From Parietaria judaica (Eukaryota; Streptophyta; Magnoliopsida; Rosales; Urticaceae), in NCBI GenBank assembly GCA_954871525.1, contig OX940870.1, positions 4,495,501-4,559,500 of the forward strand: 64,000 nt of DNA, given 5' to 3'. The notes under the pieces were generated by a model. The model made no database searches. It saw only the letters and a program-made list of their open reading frames with translations, and had not been told where the DNA came from. This document shows, one piece after another, positions 44,864 through 57,960 of the stretch; the first letter of the stretch is position 1, and the number at the start of each line of letters is the position of its first letter. A program made the translations under genes and the position numbers.

Positions 44864-45548
44864 TGTTGGGGATTTCACCCAGCAACCCGATAATCAATCT
44901 CGATGAACACGAACAACGAACAGTAATGCGGAACAACACGATAGAATTGGACGGCAAAGACGAACACTTTATTGATCACGATGATGTTTCAATTACACAA
45001 CCGGTTACAACAGACTCTATCTTCCTCTGGAAGATAATCTTCTCATTGAATCCAAACTCACAGCTCTTCCACAGCAGTCTCCGATGACCCCCACCGTATG
45101 CTGCCTTCCGATGACGAAGTGATCTCCGTCTCGCGGCACCCTTCACAGTGGTCGGAGATGACCCAGACCCCAGAGAATGCCGGCGAACAGAACCCCGGTG
45201 CGAACGAACCCCTTTGACGCCGCGAAGAAGCTCTGACAAATCCTCAGAGTGTGCGCCTCTGTTTGTCGTTCTCGAGTCTTCCCTCTCCGTACTCCGTCGT
45301 CACCTTCGTCGTTGTATCCACCGTCTGACTGGCCTGAGAAATTCTGTCTCTCAAGAACTCTCTCTGTTGATTCTCTCTCTTTGCTGTTATTGTCTGGTGT
45401 GTTTCTAACCGCTTCAAGGCTTCGCTTATATAGGCGTTGAGGGTGTCCTTGTCGTCCCCGGATGGTGACTGAAAGTCATCACCCGATAAGCTCCTTATCT
45501 TTAAGTGACTGTGACACATGATCTTGTGTCACCGATGGGTGATCAACA
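44864..45548 (-). repeat. copia 3' LTR
   Basis: Begins TGTTGGGGATTTCACCC and ends GGGTGATCAACA on the plus strand; 685 bp. Confidence 0.95.
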
Positions 45549-45562
45549 ATCTCCACCTTGTG
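45549..45562 (-). other. copia polypurine tract
   Basis: Minus strand CACAAGGTGGAGAT directly abuts the 3' LTR. This purine-rich sequence is the usual copia plus-strand primer position. Confidence 0.85.
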
Positions 45563-45601
45563 TCATCGTCGCTTATTGATAATTTGCCCCTGTCCTCGAG
45601 C

Positions 45602-48600
45602 TCAGGTGCTCGAGCCTCCCTTTTCCTTCTGCTCCGGTTGGGTATCACCAACTCCGAGCTGAACCAAGCTCTGTTCGAACTTGCCGACTGGAATCACCTT
45701 AGTGATCATGTCAGCCGGGTTCTCATCGGTTCCAATCTTGAGAACCTTCATCGTGTTCAACTCCACGATGTCCTTGACAAAATGCAGTCTGATGTCGATA
45801 TGCTTTGTCCTCTTGTGATACATTTGATTTTTACATAAGTGTATCGCGGATTGGCTGTCGTAGTGAAGGTCGAAAGACCTTTGCTCGAATCCTAGCTCTG
45901 TGAGAAACCCTTTCAGCCAGAGCCCTTCCTTAGCAGCCTCAGTGATCGCCACGTATTCAGCCTCGGTGGTCGATAAGGCCACGATGTGCTGAAGCGATGC
46001 CTTCCAGCTGACTAGATTCCCGAACACCTTGAAGTTGTATCCGGTGAGAGACCTTCGCTTGTCGAGGTCTCCTGCATAATCTGAGTCAACGAAGCCTTGA
46101 ATGACTGATTCCTTTGTTCCTCGCTGGAGTAAATCAGGCCCTTGTCCGAACTGCCCGCCAAGTATCGGAGGATCCACTTGACGGCATTCCAATGCTCTTG
46201 CCCTGGGTTAGCCATGTACCGGCTTACCAAGCTTAATGCATAGGCCAAATCTGGTCTCGTACAGATCATCCCGTACATGAGACTTCCGACGGGACTTGAG
46301 TATGGCACAAGTCCCATCCTCTTCGCCTCCGCCTCAGTCGTCGGGCTTAACTCATTGCAGAGTTTGAAGTGAGGTGCGAGAGGCTGTTTCGAAGGCTTGG
46401 CCTTCTCCATTTGGAACTTCTCGATGACCTTTATGTAGTAGTCCGTTTGCGAGACGTTGAGGTAGCCTCTCGCGCGGTCTCTTCGGATGTCCATGCCGAG
46501 AATCCTTCTCGCAGACCCTAAGTCCTTCATCTCGAACTCTGACTTCAATGAGTCTTTAAGCTTTCTGATTTCTCCAGTGCTGCTGGAAACGATGAGCATA
46601 TCGTCAACATATAGGAGTAAGTAAATACTTACACCGCTGCTTGTCGTTCTGAAGTAGACACAGTTGTCGTGTCTGCTCCTCCGATAGGAATTCTTCTGCA
46701 TGAATGTGTCAAACCTCTTATACCATTGTCGAGGAGATTGCTTAAGTCCGTACAAGGACTTCTTAAAAGAGCAAACCCAATCCTCTTTTCCCTTCTGCAC
46801 GAACCCCTCGGGTTGTTGCATGAGGATTTTCTCCTCGAGTTCTCCATGTAGGAAGGCTGTCTTCACATCCATCTGTTCAAGCTCCCAGTTGAACTTCGCA
46901 ACCATCGAAAGTAGCACCCTTATCGATGTATGCTTTACCACTGGCGAGAAGACTTTATTGAAGTCTATACCTTCTCGCTGTGTGAATCCCTTCGCCACCA
47001 ACCTGGCTTTGAACCTCGTCGGCTCGCCTCCTGGTGCACTTGGCTTCACCTTGTATAGCCACCGACAGCCGACAACCTTGCAGTTCTTCGGCTTCGGAAC
47101 AAGGACCCAAGTATTGTTCTGGTGAAGAGAGTTCATCTCTTCGTCCATTGCCGCTCGCCACTTCTTCTCGTCGCTGGACCTGATGGCTTCACTGAACGAG
47201 CGAGGCTCGTTTTCGATTTCGACGCCTGCAGTGTTGAAAGCATAAGCCACCATCTCGGCGTGGGCGTATCTTATCGGCTTCCTGATAACCCGTCGTGGCC
47301 TATCCCGAGAAAGTAGGTATCCCTCGTCGGGATTCTCCTCTTCGGCTCCGAGAGCCTCTTCCTCGCTATCCTCTTCGCTGGACACCTCATCGCTGTTCGA
47401 TGAGCCCTGCTCCCGATGATCTTGTCGGCTGGAATCTGCTCGATCTCTCCTTATCGGGCTTCCTTTGCTGCCGCTCGACGAAGCTTCATCGCAGTTACCT
47501 TGTCGGAACTTCAGAAGTTCCTCATCGCGGGATTCTCGTCGCGGTTCCTCATCGCGGGATTCTCGTCGCGATAGCTCTTCTCGCATACCTTGTCGGGTAT
47601 GCTCATCGGGAATTCCTTGTCGCAAATTCTCTTCGCGATCATCTCTTCGGCCATTTTCCTCTGGGTTTCCGATAAGAGCTCCTCGGGTAATAAACACCCG
47701 ATGAGCCTCTTTTCGTGCTGGCTCATTGCAAAGCTCCACCTCAAGCTGAAATCCGTCTCCTTCATAGAGATCTTCTGGGCTTGTCGGGGTTGCCTTGCCT
47801 TCCAAGAAACTTTCTTCGTTGAAAGTGACGTCTCGACTGATGATGCACTTTCGTGACTCCGAGCACCAAATCCGGTACCCTTTGACTCCGTCGGGGTACC
47901 CCATGAACCGTCCTTTCTTGGCCCTAGGTACAAGCTTACCATCGTTTACATGATAGTAAGCGGTACAGCCAAAGACTTTAAGTTTGAAGTAGTCGGTGTG
48001 CTCTTGTCGATTTGTCCATCGCTTCTGAGGAACTTCAAAGTCTATCGCAGACGATGGCAACCTATTGATCAGATAGGCCGCTGTATGGACAGCTTCTCCC
48101 CAGAACCGCGATGACAAATTTGCCCTCGAGAGCATACACCTTACTCGTTCCATGATGGTTCGGTTCATCCTTTCAGCGAGACCGTTCTGTTGAGGCGTGT
48201 GCCTCACTGTCTTGGATCGTCGAATGCCTGCCTTTCGGCAGTAATCATTGAACTCTTCGGACAGATATTCTAATCCGTTGTCCGTCCGAAGATGTTTGAG
48301 CTTCTTCCCGCACTGATTCTCTACAAGTGCACGGCAATTGACAAAGGCTTCGAAAGCCTTGTCCTTTGATCTGATAATATAACCCAGAGCTTCCTCGAGT
48401 AGTCGTCGATGAAAGAGATAAAATATCTGTTTCCCCCATGCGAATCTAGTCGTGCCGGGCCCCACAAGTCAGAGTGAACATATTCGAGAACTGACTTGCT
48501 CGTGTGAGATCCCTTGCCGAATTTCACCCGATGCTGCTTCCCAAACACACAGTGTTCGCAGAAGTCGAGCTTCTCCACCTTATCGTTCCCGAGGCAGCCT

Positions 48601-49922
48601 CCTCGCTTGAGTATATCAAGCCCCTTCTCGCTGACATGCCCCAGTCTATCGTGCCATAGAGTGGTCTTCGACACTGTCGCTGAGATATTTGTTGCTTCCC
48701 CGATGACAGTCTCACCCTCCAAGATGTATATGCCATTGTAACGATAAGCCATCATGTATGTCATCGCACCCTTGGTGACTTTTAAGCCACCCTTGCATGA
48801 CTTCCATGAGTATCCCTGTTCTTCGAGGACACCCAAAGAAATAAGATTTCGTTTGAGTCCAGGGACATACCTTACTTGGTTCAGGGTCCTTTGTGTGCCA
48901 TCCTTGAGTCTTAATGTTATCGACCCAATCCCCTCGACAGCGCACATCTCCTCGGTGCCCGTCGATACTGGCATGACCTCCTCGTCGGCCTTCATCCCCT
49001 CGAACCAACTCTGCTCGTGACACATGTGATACGAGCAGCCCGAATCCAGTATCCATGTTGTTCGCATGCTGGTCGGCATCATCGCGAGAACCTCAGCGCT
49101 ATCGTACCCTCCCGATACCTGGGAAGCGTTCGCTGGACCGTCGTCGCTATTCCTTCTGAACGGCTTTTCCGTTCTCTTCTCGGGACAATCTCTCTTGAAA
49201 TGTCCTTCCTTGTTACAGTTGTAAAACTTGCCGCTTCTCGGCCTCGATGATGATCTCCTTGGTGAGCCGTTCCTGAACTTCTCTCGCTTAGCCGATCTTT
49301 CTCGGTTGACGATGAGGCTCTCCGCTCCACCTGATCTTCCATCGAACTTGCCCTCCTGTTTGCGCTGAACCTCCTTGGCTAGCACTGCCGCCTTGACATC
49401 GTCGACGGTAAGGGTCTCCCTGCCATTGAATAGCAGAATGTCCTGGATCCTGTCGTACATCCCCGATACTGAATTCAGTAGGAGAAGTGCTTGATCCTTC
49501 GATGGGACCTCCACATTTATCGTCTTCAGATCTGTGATGATCTTTTTGAATTCGATAAAGTGTTGCTTCAGCGATGATCCCGGAGCCATCTTGAGGGTAT
49601 ACATCCGTTGTTTGAGAAACAACTCGTTCGCCCAGGACTTCCTGTTGTACGTCTCATCGAGACGCTTCCAGATTCCTGCCGCTGTCGTCTCGTCTTGGAT
49701 GTCTCTGATGACATCATCGCTGAGAGCGAGAATAATGGTGCTTCTCGCCCTCGTCATGATGTCTTCCTTGTCCTCCTCGCCTAGCTTCTCCGAGAATGCC
49801 TCCTCGCCCTTGAGCGCCTTGTCGAGGCGCATCTGGCACAGCTGTGCGTGCATCTTGATCTTCCAGATGTTGAAGTCACCATCGCCGGTGAACTTCGCGA
49901 TGTCTGTCTTGTCTGGTCCCAT
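45602..49922 (-). pseudogene. copia gag-pol, two frameshifts
   Basis: Starts MGPDKTDIAKFTGDGDFNIW at 49922. In order: Gag (UBN2-type); a zinc knuckle reading FYNCNKEGHFKRDC, in which the expected first Cys is Phe; aspartic protease with WILDSGCSYHMC; GAG-pre-integrase (LWHDRLGHVSEKGL, then CEHC); integrase core (DLWGPARLDSHGG, RTDNGLEYLSEEF, HTPQQNGLAERMNRT); reverse transcriptase (FKARLVAKGFTQREGID, QMDVKTAFLHGEL and catalytic LLLYVDDML); RNase H ([31 protein letters not shown]). A 1-base loss near 48380 breaks integrase, and a second shift near 46100-46130 separates RT from RNase H. The product would act in cytoplasmic virus-like particles, but this copy cannot make an intact polyprotein. 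Confidence 0.93.
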
Positions 49923-50065
49923 GATTCCTTATCGCGTCTGGCAGGAGTGACTCTGACAATCTTCGTCAAGATTCAGAATCTCGAACTCCTTTATTTTCTT
50001 GTTTGGTTCTTGAACTCGGATCTTGATTCTCCGATGAATCCTTCCTTGATTCACCGAGAGAAGAA

Positions 50066-50077
50066 GCTCTGATACCA
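50066..50077 (-). other. copia primer-binding site (initiator tRNA-Met)
   Basis: Minus strand TGGTATCAGAGC, the classic complement to the initiator Met tRNA 3' end, two bases inside the 5' LTR. Confidence 0.95.
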
Positions 50078-50079
50078 CT

Positions 50080-50766
50080 TGTTGGGGATTTCACCCAGCA
50101 ACCCGATAATCAATCTCGATGAACAAGAACAACGAACAGTAATGCGGAACAACACGATAGAATTGGACGGCAAAGACGAACACTTTATTGATCACGATGA
50201 TGTTTCAATTACACAACCGGTTACAACAGACTCTATCTTCCTCTGGAAGATAATCTTCTCATTGAATCCAAACTCACAGCTCTTCCACAGCAGTCTCCGA
50301 TGACCCCCACCGTATGCTGCCTTCCGATGACGAAGTGATCTCCGTCTCACGACACCATTCACGGTGGTCGGAGATGACCCAGACCCCAGAGAATGCCGGC
50401 GAACAGAACCCCGGTGCGATTGAACCCCTTTGACGCCGCGAAGAAGCTCTGACAAATCCTCAGAGTGTGCGCCTCTGTTTGTCGTTCTCAAGTCTTCCCT
50501 CTCCGTACTCCGTCGTCACCTTCGTCGTTGTATCCACTGTCTGACTCGCCTGAGAAATTCTGTCTCTCAAGAACTCTCTCTGTTGATTCTCTCTCTTTGC
50601 CGTTATTGTCTGGTGTGTTTCTAACCGCTTCAAGGCTTCGCTTATATAGCCGTTGAGGGTGTCCTTGTCGTCCCCGGATGGTGACTGAAAGTCATCACCC
50701 GATAGGCTCCTTATCTTTAAGTGACTGTGACACACATGATCTTGTGTCACCGATGGGTGATCAACA
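50080..50766 (-). repeat. copia 5' LTR
   Basis: 687 bp, same ends as the 3' LTR. A TATA-box-like TATATAAG on the minus strand at 50648-50641 is a plausible core promoter. Confidence 0.95.
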
Positions 50767-50771
50767 TTATA

Positions 50772-51044
50772 ATTTATTAAACCGGCTCTTCAGATCGACC
50801 ACTCTTTTTTTTTTTTCTTATTCTCTGATCAAAAGTGCCAAAAGTTAACTTTGATTTTGATTTGTTTATCAGAATGCTTAAATATGCTATTCTTTCACCA
50901 ATATTTTAAACCCATTACGCTTTTTATCTTGCTCTCTTTAGTATGTGTATATTAACTATATAAATATGTATAAAGCAGAAATCAAATAAGTATTCTTCCA
51001 TAGAAGTGATGAACCGACGAATTAGGGTTTCAAGTTGGCCATAA

Positions 51045-51090
<46 letters not shown>

Positions 51091-52258
51091 AACTAAATTA
51101 CGTTATTGATCACATTCTCTACTTTTATGTGATTAATAACGTCCTAATAAAATTACTACTTCCTCTTCATGCCTAACACAAATGTCCTGATATATATAAT
51201 TTTTTGATACAATTTTCATGTGATACAATGTAATTTCCAATTGCCAATATTAATTAATTGACATTAAAATTTGATGAAAACATGGTTATATTCGTAGTAT
51301 AACGTTACGGTGATACATCATGGAGATTGGAGAGTAGTTAAATGTCTCATCACATGAAATAAAAATAGTATATAACTAGCTAATAATCAAATTACAAGGT
51401 TTACTGTAGTAATCAAGAGCTAATTAAGTTACTTAAGATATCAGTTAACTACTTAATTACGTGATCAAATGGTGAAGATTAGACCAACAAATTTGGTCCC
51501 CACTTTACAATTATTATTTTTATATTCAAAGATTGGTCCCAATGTGTCACTCTTTTTCCTAAAATGTTTAGGCCTAAAAGGAAGAGGAAATCAATATGAT
51601 AATTGCACATTTGAAAGACACTATAATGCGGTTGTTGTTTTCTTGGCTTTCAATATACCCTCATTATTTAGATATAGACTTATGAATTAAAAATACAGAT
51701 TGTCTAACAATTAAATAGCTAAATATTGCTGTGCTTAATAGCCTCTTTTTTCCTTTATGACAAGAATCAAAATGCTTTTAATTAAGCCAAGTTGAAAATA
51801 GGACTTTTCGATTTCGATATTTATTGTTTCCTTTGTAAATATTTTTTTCTTGCTCGCTACTTTTGTACGTATATACACTAATTAATTAATCGATCGATGT
51901 ATAAATATATTTATGTTTTATAATATGAGTATAGTTATTATAATAGTTTGAGCTGTGTACTTGTTTGTCTATATATTATATATACATGATAATATATTAA
52001 TTACTGCAAGAGGATGCTTCCTTTTTCTTTTCTAAAAAATGAAACTTTCATTAATTCTTTTGTCTCTTGGTCCCAACGATATGACATGTTTTGAGGCTCT
52101 CGTAAATCATGCATGCATGAAATGCGTGCACGTGTTAATTTATGCTTGTACAGTCTCACTCGTGTGCGTGTGGTGTGTACGTGTAATTTAGTTTTTTTTT
52201 TTTTGAACCCCGTGTAATTTATTTTTGTTGCTGATTATCTTATGGTATGGATTATATA
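50772..52258. other. AT-rich intergenic region
   Basis: Holds a long (AT)n microsatellite at about 51050-51086. No gene recognised. Confidence 0.5.
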
Positions 52259-53196
52259 TTCAACTGTGGCTAATCTATACAATGTTTATTTTTAACGGTT
52301 AATGTACTTAAATTTTGTTAGATATTTTTCGCGTTTTCCGTCATTTGACTATCAATAAGTGATTCTTCTTTTATATGTACACTTTTTGTATTTTTAGCAT
52401 AACTCACTTATTTTTTTTGTCCAAAATTTATGCACGACATATGGTTGGAAATATAAGAGATGGTGTTTTAAGTTTTGTCAAAATTAAAAAAATACGAAAT
52501 TTCAATTACAACATAAACTGGACATTAATCTGATAAAAAATATTTATTTCGAGCAAATTTTAATATACCTAATGACTTTTTCTGATAAAACGTAAAACTA
52601 AAACGTTGTAGATAAATATTTTATCTTTCCAACGGTAGTTTATTTATAGATTTTTGCAAAAATGAGTAAGTTATGTAAAAAAGAAAAAAGTTTTTTTCAC
52701 ATCACATCTTTCATATTTTTGGGATAATTAACTCATTTGTTATCCAAAATTTATAAATAAACTAACGTTGAAAATATGAAAGACTTGTCTACAACTTTAT
52801 AGTTTTATGTTTCATCATAAAAAAGTCATTAATTATATTAAAATTTTCTCAAAACAAATATCTTGCATTAAACTAATGTCCAGTTTTACGTTATAATTGA
52901 AATTTAGTATTTTTTAAAACATTTTTTACAAAACTTAAAATACCAAAGTTGTAGATGTATCTCTTACCTTTCCAACCGTAGGTCTTGCATAAAATTTGGA
53001 CGAAAAATGAGTGAGTTATGTCAAAAATACAAAAAGTGTACATATAGAGGAAGAATGACTTAGTGACGGTCAAGTGACGGAAAACACGAAAAAAATCTAA
53101 AGGAATCAAGTTTGGGTATATTGGCCGGCGAAAATAAATATTAAATACATACTCCGCAGCAAATCATACATTAAGTACATTAACCGAAGTTTACCC
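52259..53196. mobile_element. fold-back element, second copy of the 7105-8109 family
   Basis: The left end CAACTGTGGCTAATC is matched by the inverted right end TTAACCGAAGTTTACCC. Internal blocks (the GTTAGATATTTTTCGCGTTTT region, and CGGTCAAGTGACGGAAAACACG) align with 7105-8109. It is more diverged than the first copy. Confidence 0.75.
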
Positions 53197-53895
53197 TATT
53201 CCTTAATAACTTCATTGATTTTTATATTATATATCTCTTTCGGAAGAAAATTATATTTTGCCGACTTTTGTATAGAAGGAATAATATTAATAAATCAAAT
53301 TATACACACCAACAAATATTATATGTGTACTCACGTTCGGTGAGTGAGCTTAAAGAATCTGCATCTTTTATGGCTTGATTCCACGAATAATATTTTTCAG
53401 ATTGATTGCGGTATTATCTATCATTTATAAATAGCGTTTAAAAAAAAAAAGAAATTAAATTGAATAGTAGACTTCGTCCTGTAATGGAACTACATGTACA
53501 CTAATGATTGCATATGCTCACTTCAAACAGAAAAATATTGTTAAGAACTTGATTCGACTCTTTTCATTCCTTATCTTTTCTTGACTCGATAAATCTATTT
53601 TATTAACGATTGAAAAGTAATATTCTCTATTTGTATGTGTAACAGTCGCTTTAAAATAGTTAGTTTATGATTTTTGTTTCTTTATGTATCTGGAAAATAT
53701 AGTATGGGTAATTATAACATAAAAGTCTATATATTATAACTTTTTTTTAGTTAAAGATGAAGGCTCGAATCTTGTTGAGTGAATTTGAATCCCAACTAGG
53801 TTGACACCCAAAGAACACAAAGTAAGAACCGAGGCTCGTAATAATATAAATAAAATATCAAATATTACAAACGAAACCAAAAGAGAAGAGAACTA
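53197..53895. other. AT-rich spacer
   Basis: No feature recognised. Confidence 0.5.
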
Positions 53896-54162
53896 TCAAA
53901 ACCTAAAGTTCTCTCTCGAACAAATGTCATCGTTTACAAAACACGAAGAAAAATCCGCGTGCGAAGGCCACCAATGATGACCCAAATTTTGAGCACCAAA
54001 ACTAGCTAATGCGTCGGCTACTCTATTTTCTTCTCGGAAGATATGAGAAACTCTGAAATCTATAAATTTAGAATAAAGAAAGTGAAGAATAGTTTTACTC
54101 TTAAACGCGCTTAATGATAAAATTGATTGATGTACTATGTTATAATTCATAGGCGGAACCAC
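53896..54162 (-). pseudogene. RNase H-like retroelement relic
   Basis: The minus-strand frame contains FRVSHIFREENRVADALASF, typical of the C-terminal RNase H (RVT_3) domain of plant non-LTR elements and related orphan RNase H genes. The upstream part is short and the catalytic acidic motifs are not all present, so I call it a fragment. Confidence 0.7.
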
Positions 54163-54700
54163 TGTTGTTAGCGGTGTGGTTCCAGCCCCTAATTTTTTTT
54201 AATTAATCATTTTAGCACTAATTTTCTCTAAAATTATAAATGAACCCTCTTTGTTTACACTACAAATTTAAATCTACAAATTTAAATCAGAGTCACTCTG
54301 AAGTTCAAATCTTAATTCCGCTGATGTTGTAATCTGAGTGATATGCTCACGCCATTGATTGTTCAAAGCCTAAATAGAATTTTTCTTCTACAAAATAGAA
54401 CATATAAATTATATAAAGATCCCTCGCAACTTCCACTGAAAATTATAGTAGTGCTTATTATATTATTGGCACAATATTGTTATGATCAGCATCAATATTC
54501 CTGCGTTATTTTTATTATTGAGAACCAAAAGCTAACATAATTAATACTATCTTCTTGGCACATGATAAAAAAATCTGCGAGCATCACTATTCAACACCAA
54601 ACAAAAGACCTAATTATTACAAATTAGCTTACAAAACAATAATAAAAATATTTTTATATAATCTCTGAACTATAAATTATACGTTAGTCGTAGTACTATT
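54163..54700. other. AT-rich spacer
   Basis: No feature recognised. Confidence 0.45.
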
Positions 54701-55672
54701 TGTTGAAAATAATTGCAGTTAAATAAAATTCAGATAGCGTTGAGCGGGTCGAATTGTCGAACACTCGAGACGAACGGTCTATCCAATTACCGGGATTTGT
54801 TCTGACGTTAAAACGTTACGTAAAACGGCTATATTGATTATGACCGTTATGAATATTGAATTCAATTTATTACGTTACGTATTAATTGCAATTTATTGCT
54901 AGCCGTTATAGAATTGATTGGTAATCAATTCAATGTCTCAATCCCGCGTCTATAAATTGACGGTGACCTCGACTCATTTCGACACACCACAATCGAAATC
55001 ACTTTCCAAAATCTCTCTAGAAACTATGAGTTTGATTCCCGATTTTTCACTCCGCAAACTCAAATTTTCATGCTTCCCATCGTTTTATGTCGTGTGTCTT
55101 TCGGTAACGGAGTTCAAGAAGGTTCAGTTCGCCGGTGAACTTCGAAGTGCTACGGAGTTCTTGGTCATCCCGTTATATACTGGGAAGCTGTCGCCTAACG
55201 AACCTCAAGCACGTAGAAGAGGCGAATCAAGCTTTAAGGAAAGCGTCCAACGCGTCTCGGAAATCGTTAACCGTTTTCTATCTTACATGATATCAAGAAC
55301 AAGATCGGATCATAGCTACAAGCAGTGCTCATCAATCCAAGAATCTAACGATAAGTATTATGAAATTTATTTGCCACTGTTTTTACTCATATTTTGTTTC
55401 TCCTTATCATCATATATAGAAATATACCCAACACTATTATTAATGTACGCATGTATAATACATGTATGTATTAGTTTTGTTGTTTTATGTTTGTTTTGTT
55501 GTTATGTTTAAGTTGGTTTTTTAAAAGTCCTACGATGTTACTACGGTTTTCCTCCGCCATAAGTGAGGGTTACATTAATAAATTCTAGACGGGGTCACGA
55601 CTCTACGTGATTACCGGCTATTCTAAAAAAAAAATGTATGTATTGTATGTTTATGTAGGTACAAATATAATA
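54701..55672 (+). mobile_element. possible solo or broken LTR with a meaningless ORF
   Basis: Starts TGTTGAAAATAATTGCAG. It has a TATA-like CTATAAATTGACGG near 54950 followed by a CA-rich leader, and a GC-richer R/U5-like end (GGGGTCACGACTCTACGTG near 55590). This looks like a plant LTR promoter region. I could not find a matching CA terminus or target duplication. The 197-codon ORF at 54918-55511 has a normal start but ends in a low-complexity hydrophobic tail. No family recognised. Confidence 0.35.
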
Positions 55673-56555
55673 TCGTCAGGGTGGATAAGCTTCATGAGAT
55701 TAATAGTATGACTGTGTGTCTGGAGATCATGTTCTTACGTGTGACCCACAGGGGACAAACTGGCCACCATATCTTGTTGCTATTTTATATTTTTATTGAA
55801 TTTCAAACAAATTGCAAATATATTATTAATTTGTATCTGTACAAGAGCTTTGCGAATTGCCTTTTGTGTCGTTCTGAAGATTTCATTACTGTAATTAATT
55901 AACCAAATTGCTAGACCTACCACTGTTAATTATCCATTTTCTTTCGGCTGGAATAGTATTATTTTGCATTACTCTTTAGTCCCTAATCTATTTTTGATCT
56001 TCTTCACCCATACATATATGATAATATTATTTGAATAAAGAATTACAAGCTTCAAGCTCTGGATGAATCCCAAAGTACTCCTCCTACAAAGTCTAATAAA
56101 ATACCAAAATACCAATAGTTAGATACTAGACAGATAAGTTATTAGGTATTTAATAATTAATATGGATTTTTACCAATTAATTAATATTCTATAATATAAT
56201 AATACTTGCATATATATATATATATATATATATTTGTGACATTATATACATATATATAACATGTTATATATACTAGTTTAGGAGCGGTATAAACAATAAA
56301 CATGGCGAAAACATATAATACAAAACGGGTTATGTTTGATTTTATGTCGGTGATTTGAATTTAACTGCAGGCCGATAGAAAACCGTGGCAACTACGGTCG
56401 GGTATTCCAGTCCAAACGTTAATGTATATTTATAAAATCTTTAATCTACCTTGTAACTAAACTGATTTAGGGTTTAAATAGTTGATATATTTCTTTATGC
56501 ATATGTAGAAATGAGACATCATTAAACACAAGAAGAAAGAGGGAAAAAAAAGGAG
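55673..56555. other. AT-rich spacer
   Basis: A TA run lies near 56212-56234. No gene recognised. Confidence 0.5.
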
Positions 56556-56996
56556 AAACTTGCAAAAATAGCTAAAAAGAAACACCATAATTAAACTTTT
56601 AAACTTATATTAAAAAAATACATAATTCTAAACTTTGTCCAATTTAAGACATTTTTACCCCTGATTAATTAACTCCTAAACTATCCCTAAATTACAAAAA
56701 ACTGTCCCCAAAATCCAAATTACTGTCCCCAAAATCTGAAGAAACTGTCCCAAGAATGTTACTCATACAACCTTCCAGAAAACTGTCCGTAAATTACCAA
56801 AAATTGTCCCCTAAATTCAAATTACTTTCCCCAAGGATCATAAGAAACTGTCCCAAAAATGTTAATCATACAACCTCCCCAATGTTAATCAGGGGTAAAA
56901 ATGTCTTAAATTGGATAAAGTTTAGAGTTATGTATTTTTTTAATATGAGTTTTAAAGTTCAATTATGGTGTTTTTTTGAGCTATTTTTGCAAGTTT
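56556..56996. mobile_element. fold-back MITE with internal CTGTCCC repeats
   Basis: AAACTTGCAAAAATAGCT at the left and AGCTATTTTTGCAAGTTT at the right are exact inverses. Complementarity extends through the GACATTTTTACCCCTGATTA block. The loop holds about seven degenerate AACTGTCCC-type repeats. No coding capacity. Confidence 0.85.
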
Positions 56997-57960
56997 TCAA
57001 AAAAAAAAAACACTATACCGTAGACATTTGGTTCATATAACTTCATATATACACTTAATTAATAAATAATTTGATAGTGATGGAATTGACACTTCCAAAA
57101 TAATCTCACCATCCAATAATTCATTTGAAACTTCATAAGTTAACAAATAAATTTTGTGGTCCATCAAGTAGTCCCGTATTTTATTCTATAGGAAAATATA
57201 AATTTGATGGTTACCTAGCTAGGGAGAGAGAGAAAAAACCATATATTACTCATTTTTCACTATTAAATATATATATATTAGAAATTATAAAGTAAGTACC
57301 TAATTAAGTGAGATAATGAGAAAGGGTTTGATTTCATATGCTTGATATTATCATAGCTGTCAGCTAATCATTTCATTAAAGGTGGCAGCTAATAGTCTTT
57401 GATCATAAAGTAAGTATGATTTTAACTTCTTGTTGAAGTCATTACTCCTGTATATACATACAAAAATGAAAAAAAACTCCCTATTGATCAAGACTCAAAC
57501 TTGGCTCCAAATCATTGATTTGTTGAAAATTTTCTTTTGTCTGTAGTACTAGTAGTACATGTTTAAAACTTTAAAAGTTTAAACAATATGGCTCATTTTT
57601 TGTATATATTAAAGAACCCTAACTATATATACACAATATGGCTCATAATCTCATAAACTTATATCCTACCAAACGAGAAGGCATTAAATCCCAAATAGTT
57701 GCATAGTCATAAAGATACATATACAGGACATATAATGTTATGACGTTAGCTTTATGTTTGCAATTTGTCCATTAAATTAAAATAGGGCGTAAAAATAACT
57801 TTCCTCATAGCACTGACGTGTCAACAAGTAAAAATATAGTGCATTATATTAATTCAATAAATATTAATTTCTTAATTTAGAAGAGACTCGTGGGCTCTCT
57901 TTACTTCAGCCCAATGTCAAAGCCCACAAGTTAATAGACACTAATCCCCTAAAATTTTAA
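56997..57960. other. AT-rich spacer
   Basis: No feature recognised. Confidence 0.5.

Larger units (their letters stand above)
44859..50771 (-). mobile_element. Ty1/copia LTR retrotransposon, nearly complete
   Basis: Target-site duplication TTATA at 44859-44863 and 50767-50771. LTRs are 44864-45548 and 50080-50766, both TG...CA. Coding sequence runs on the minus strand, so the right LTR is the 5' LTR. Primer-binding site and polypurine tract are present. The pol order (integrase before RT) is copia-type. By eye the LTRs differ at 13 substitutions and one 2-bp indel over about 685 bp (about 1.9%), which suggests an insertion on the order of a million years old under commonly used rates. Frameshifts indicate it is not autonomous. 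Confidence 0.95.
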
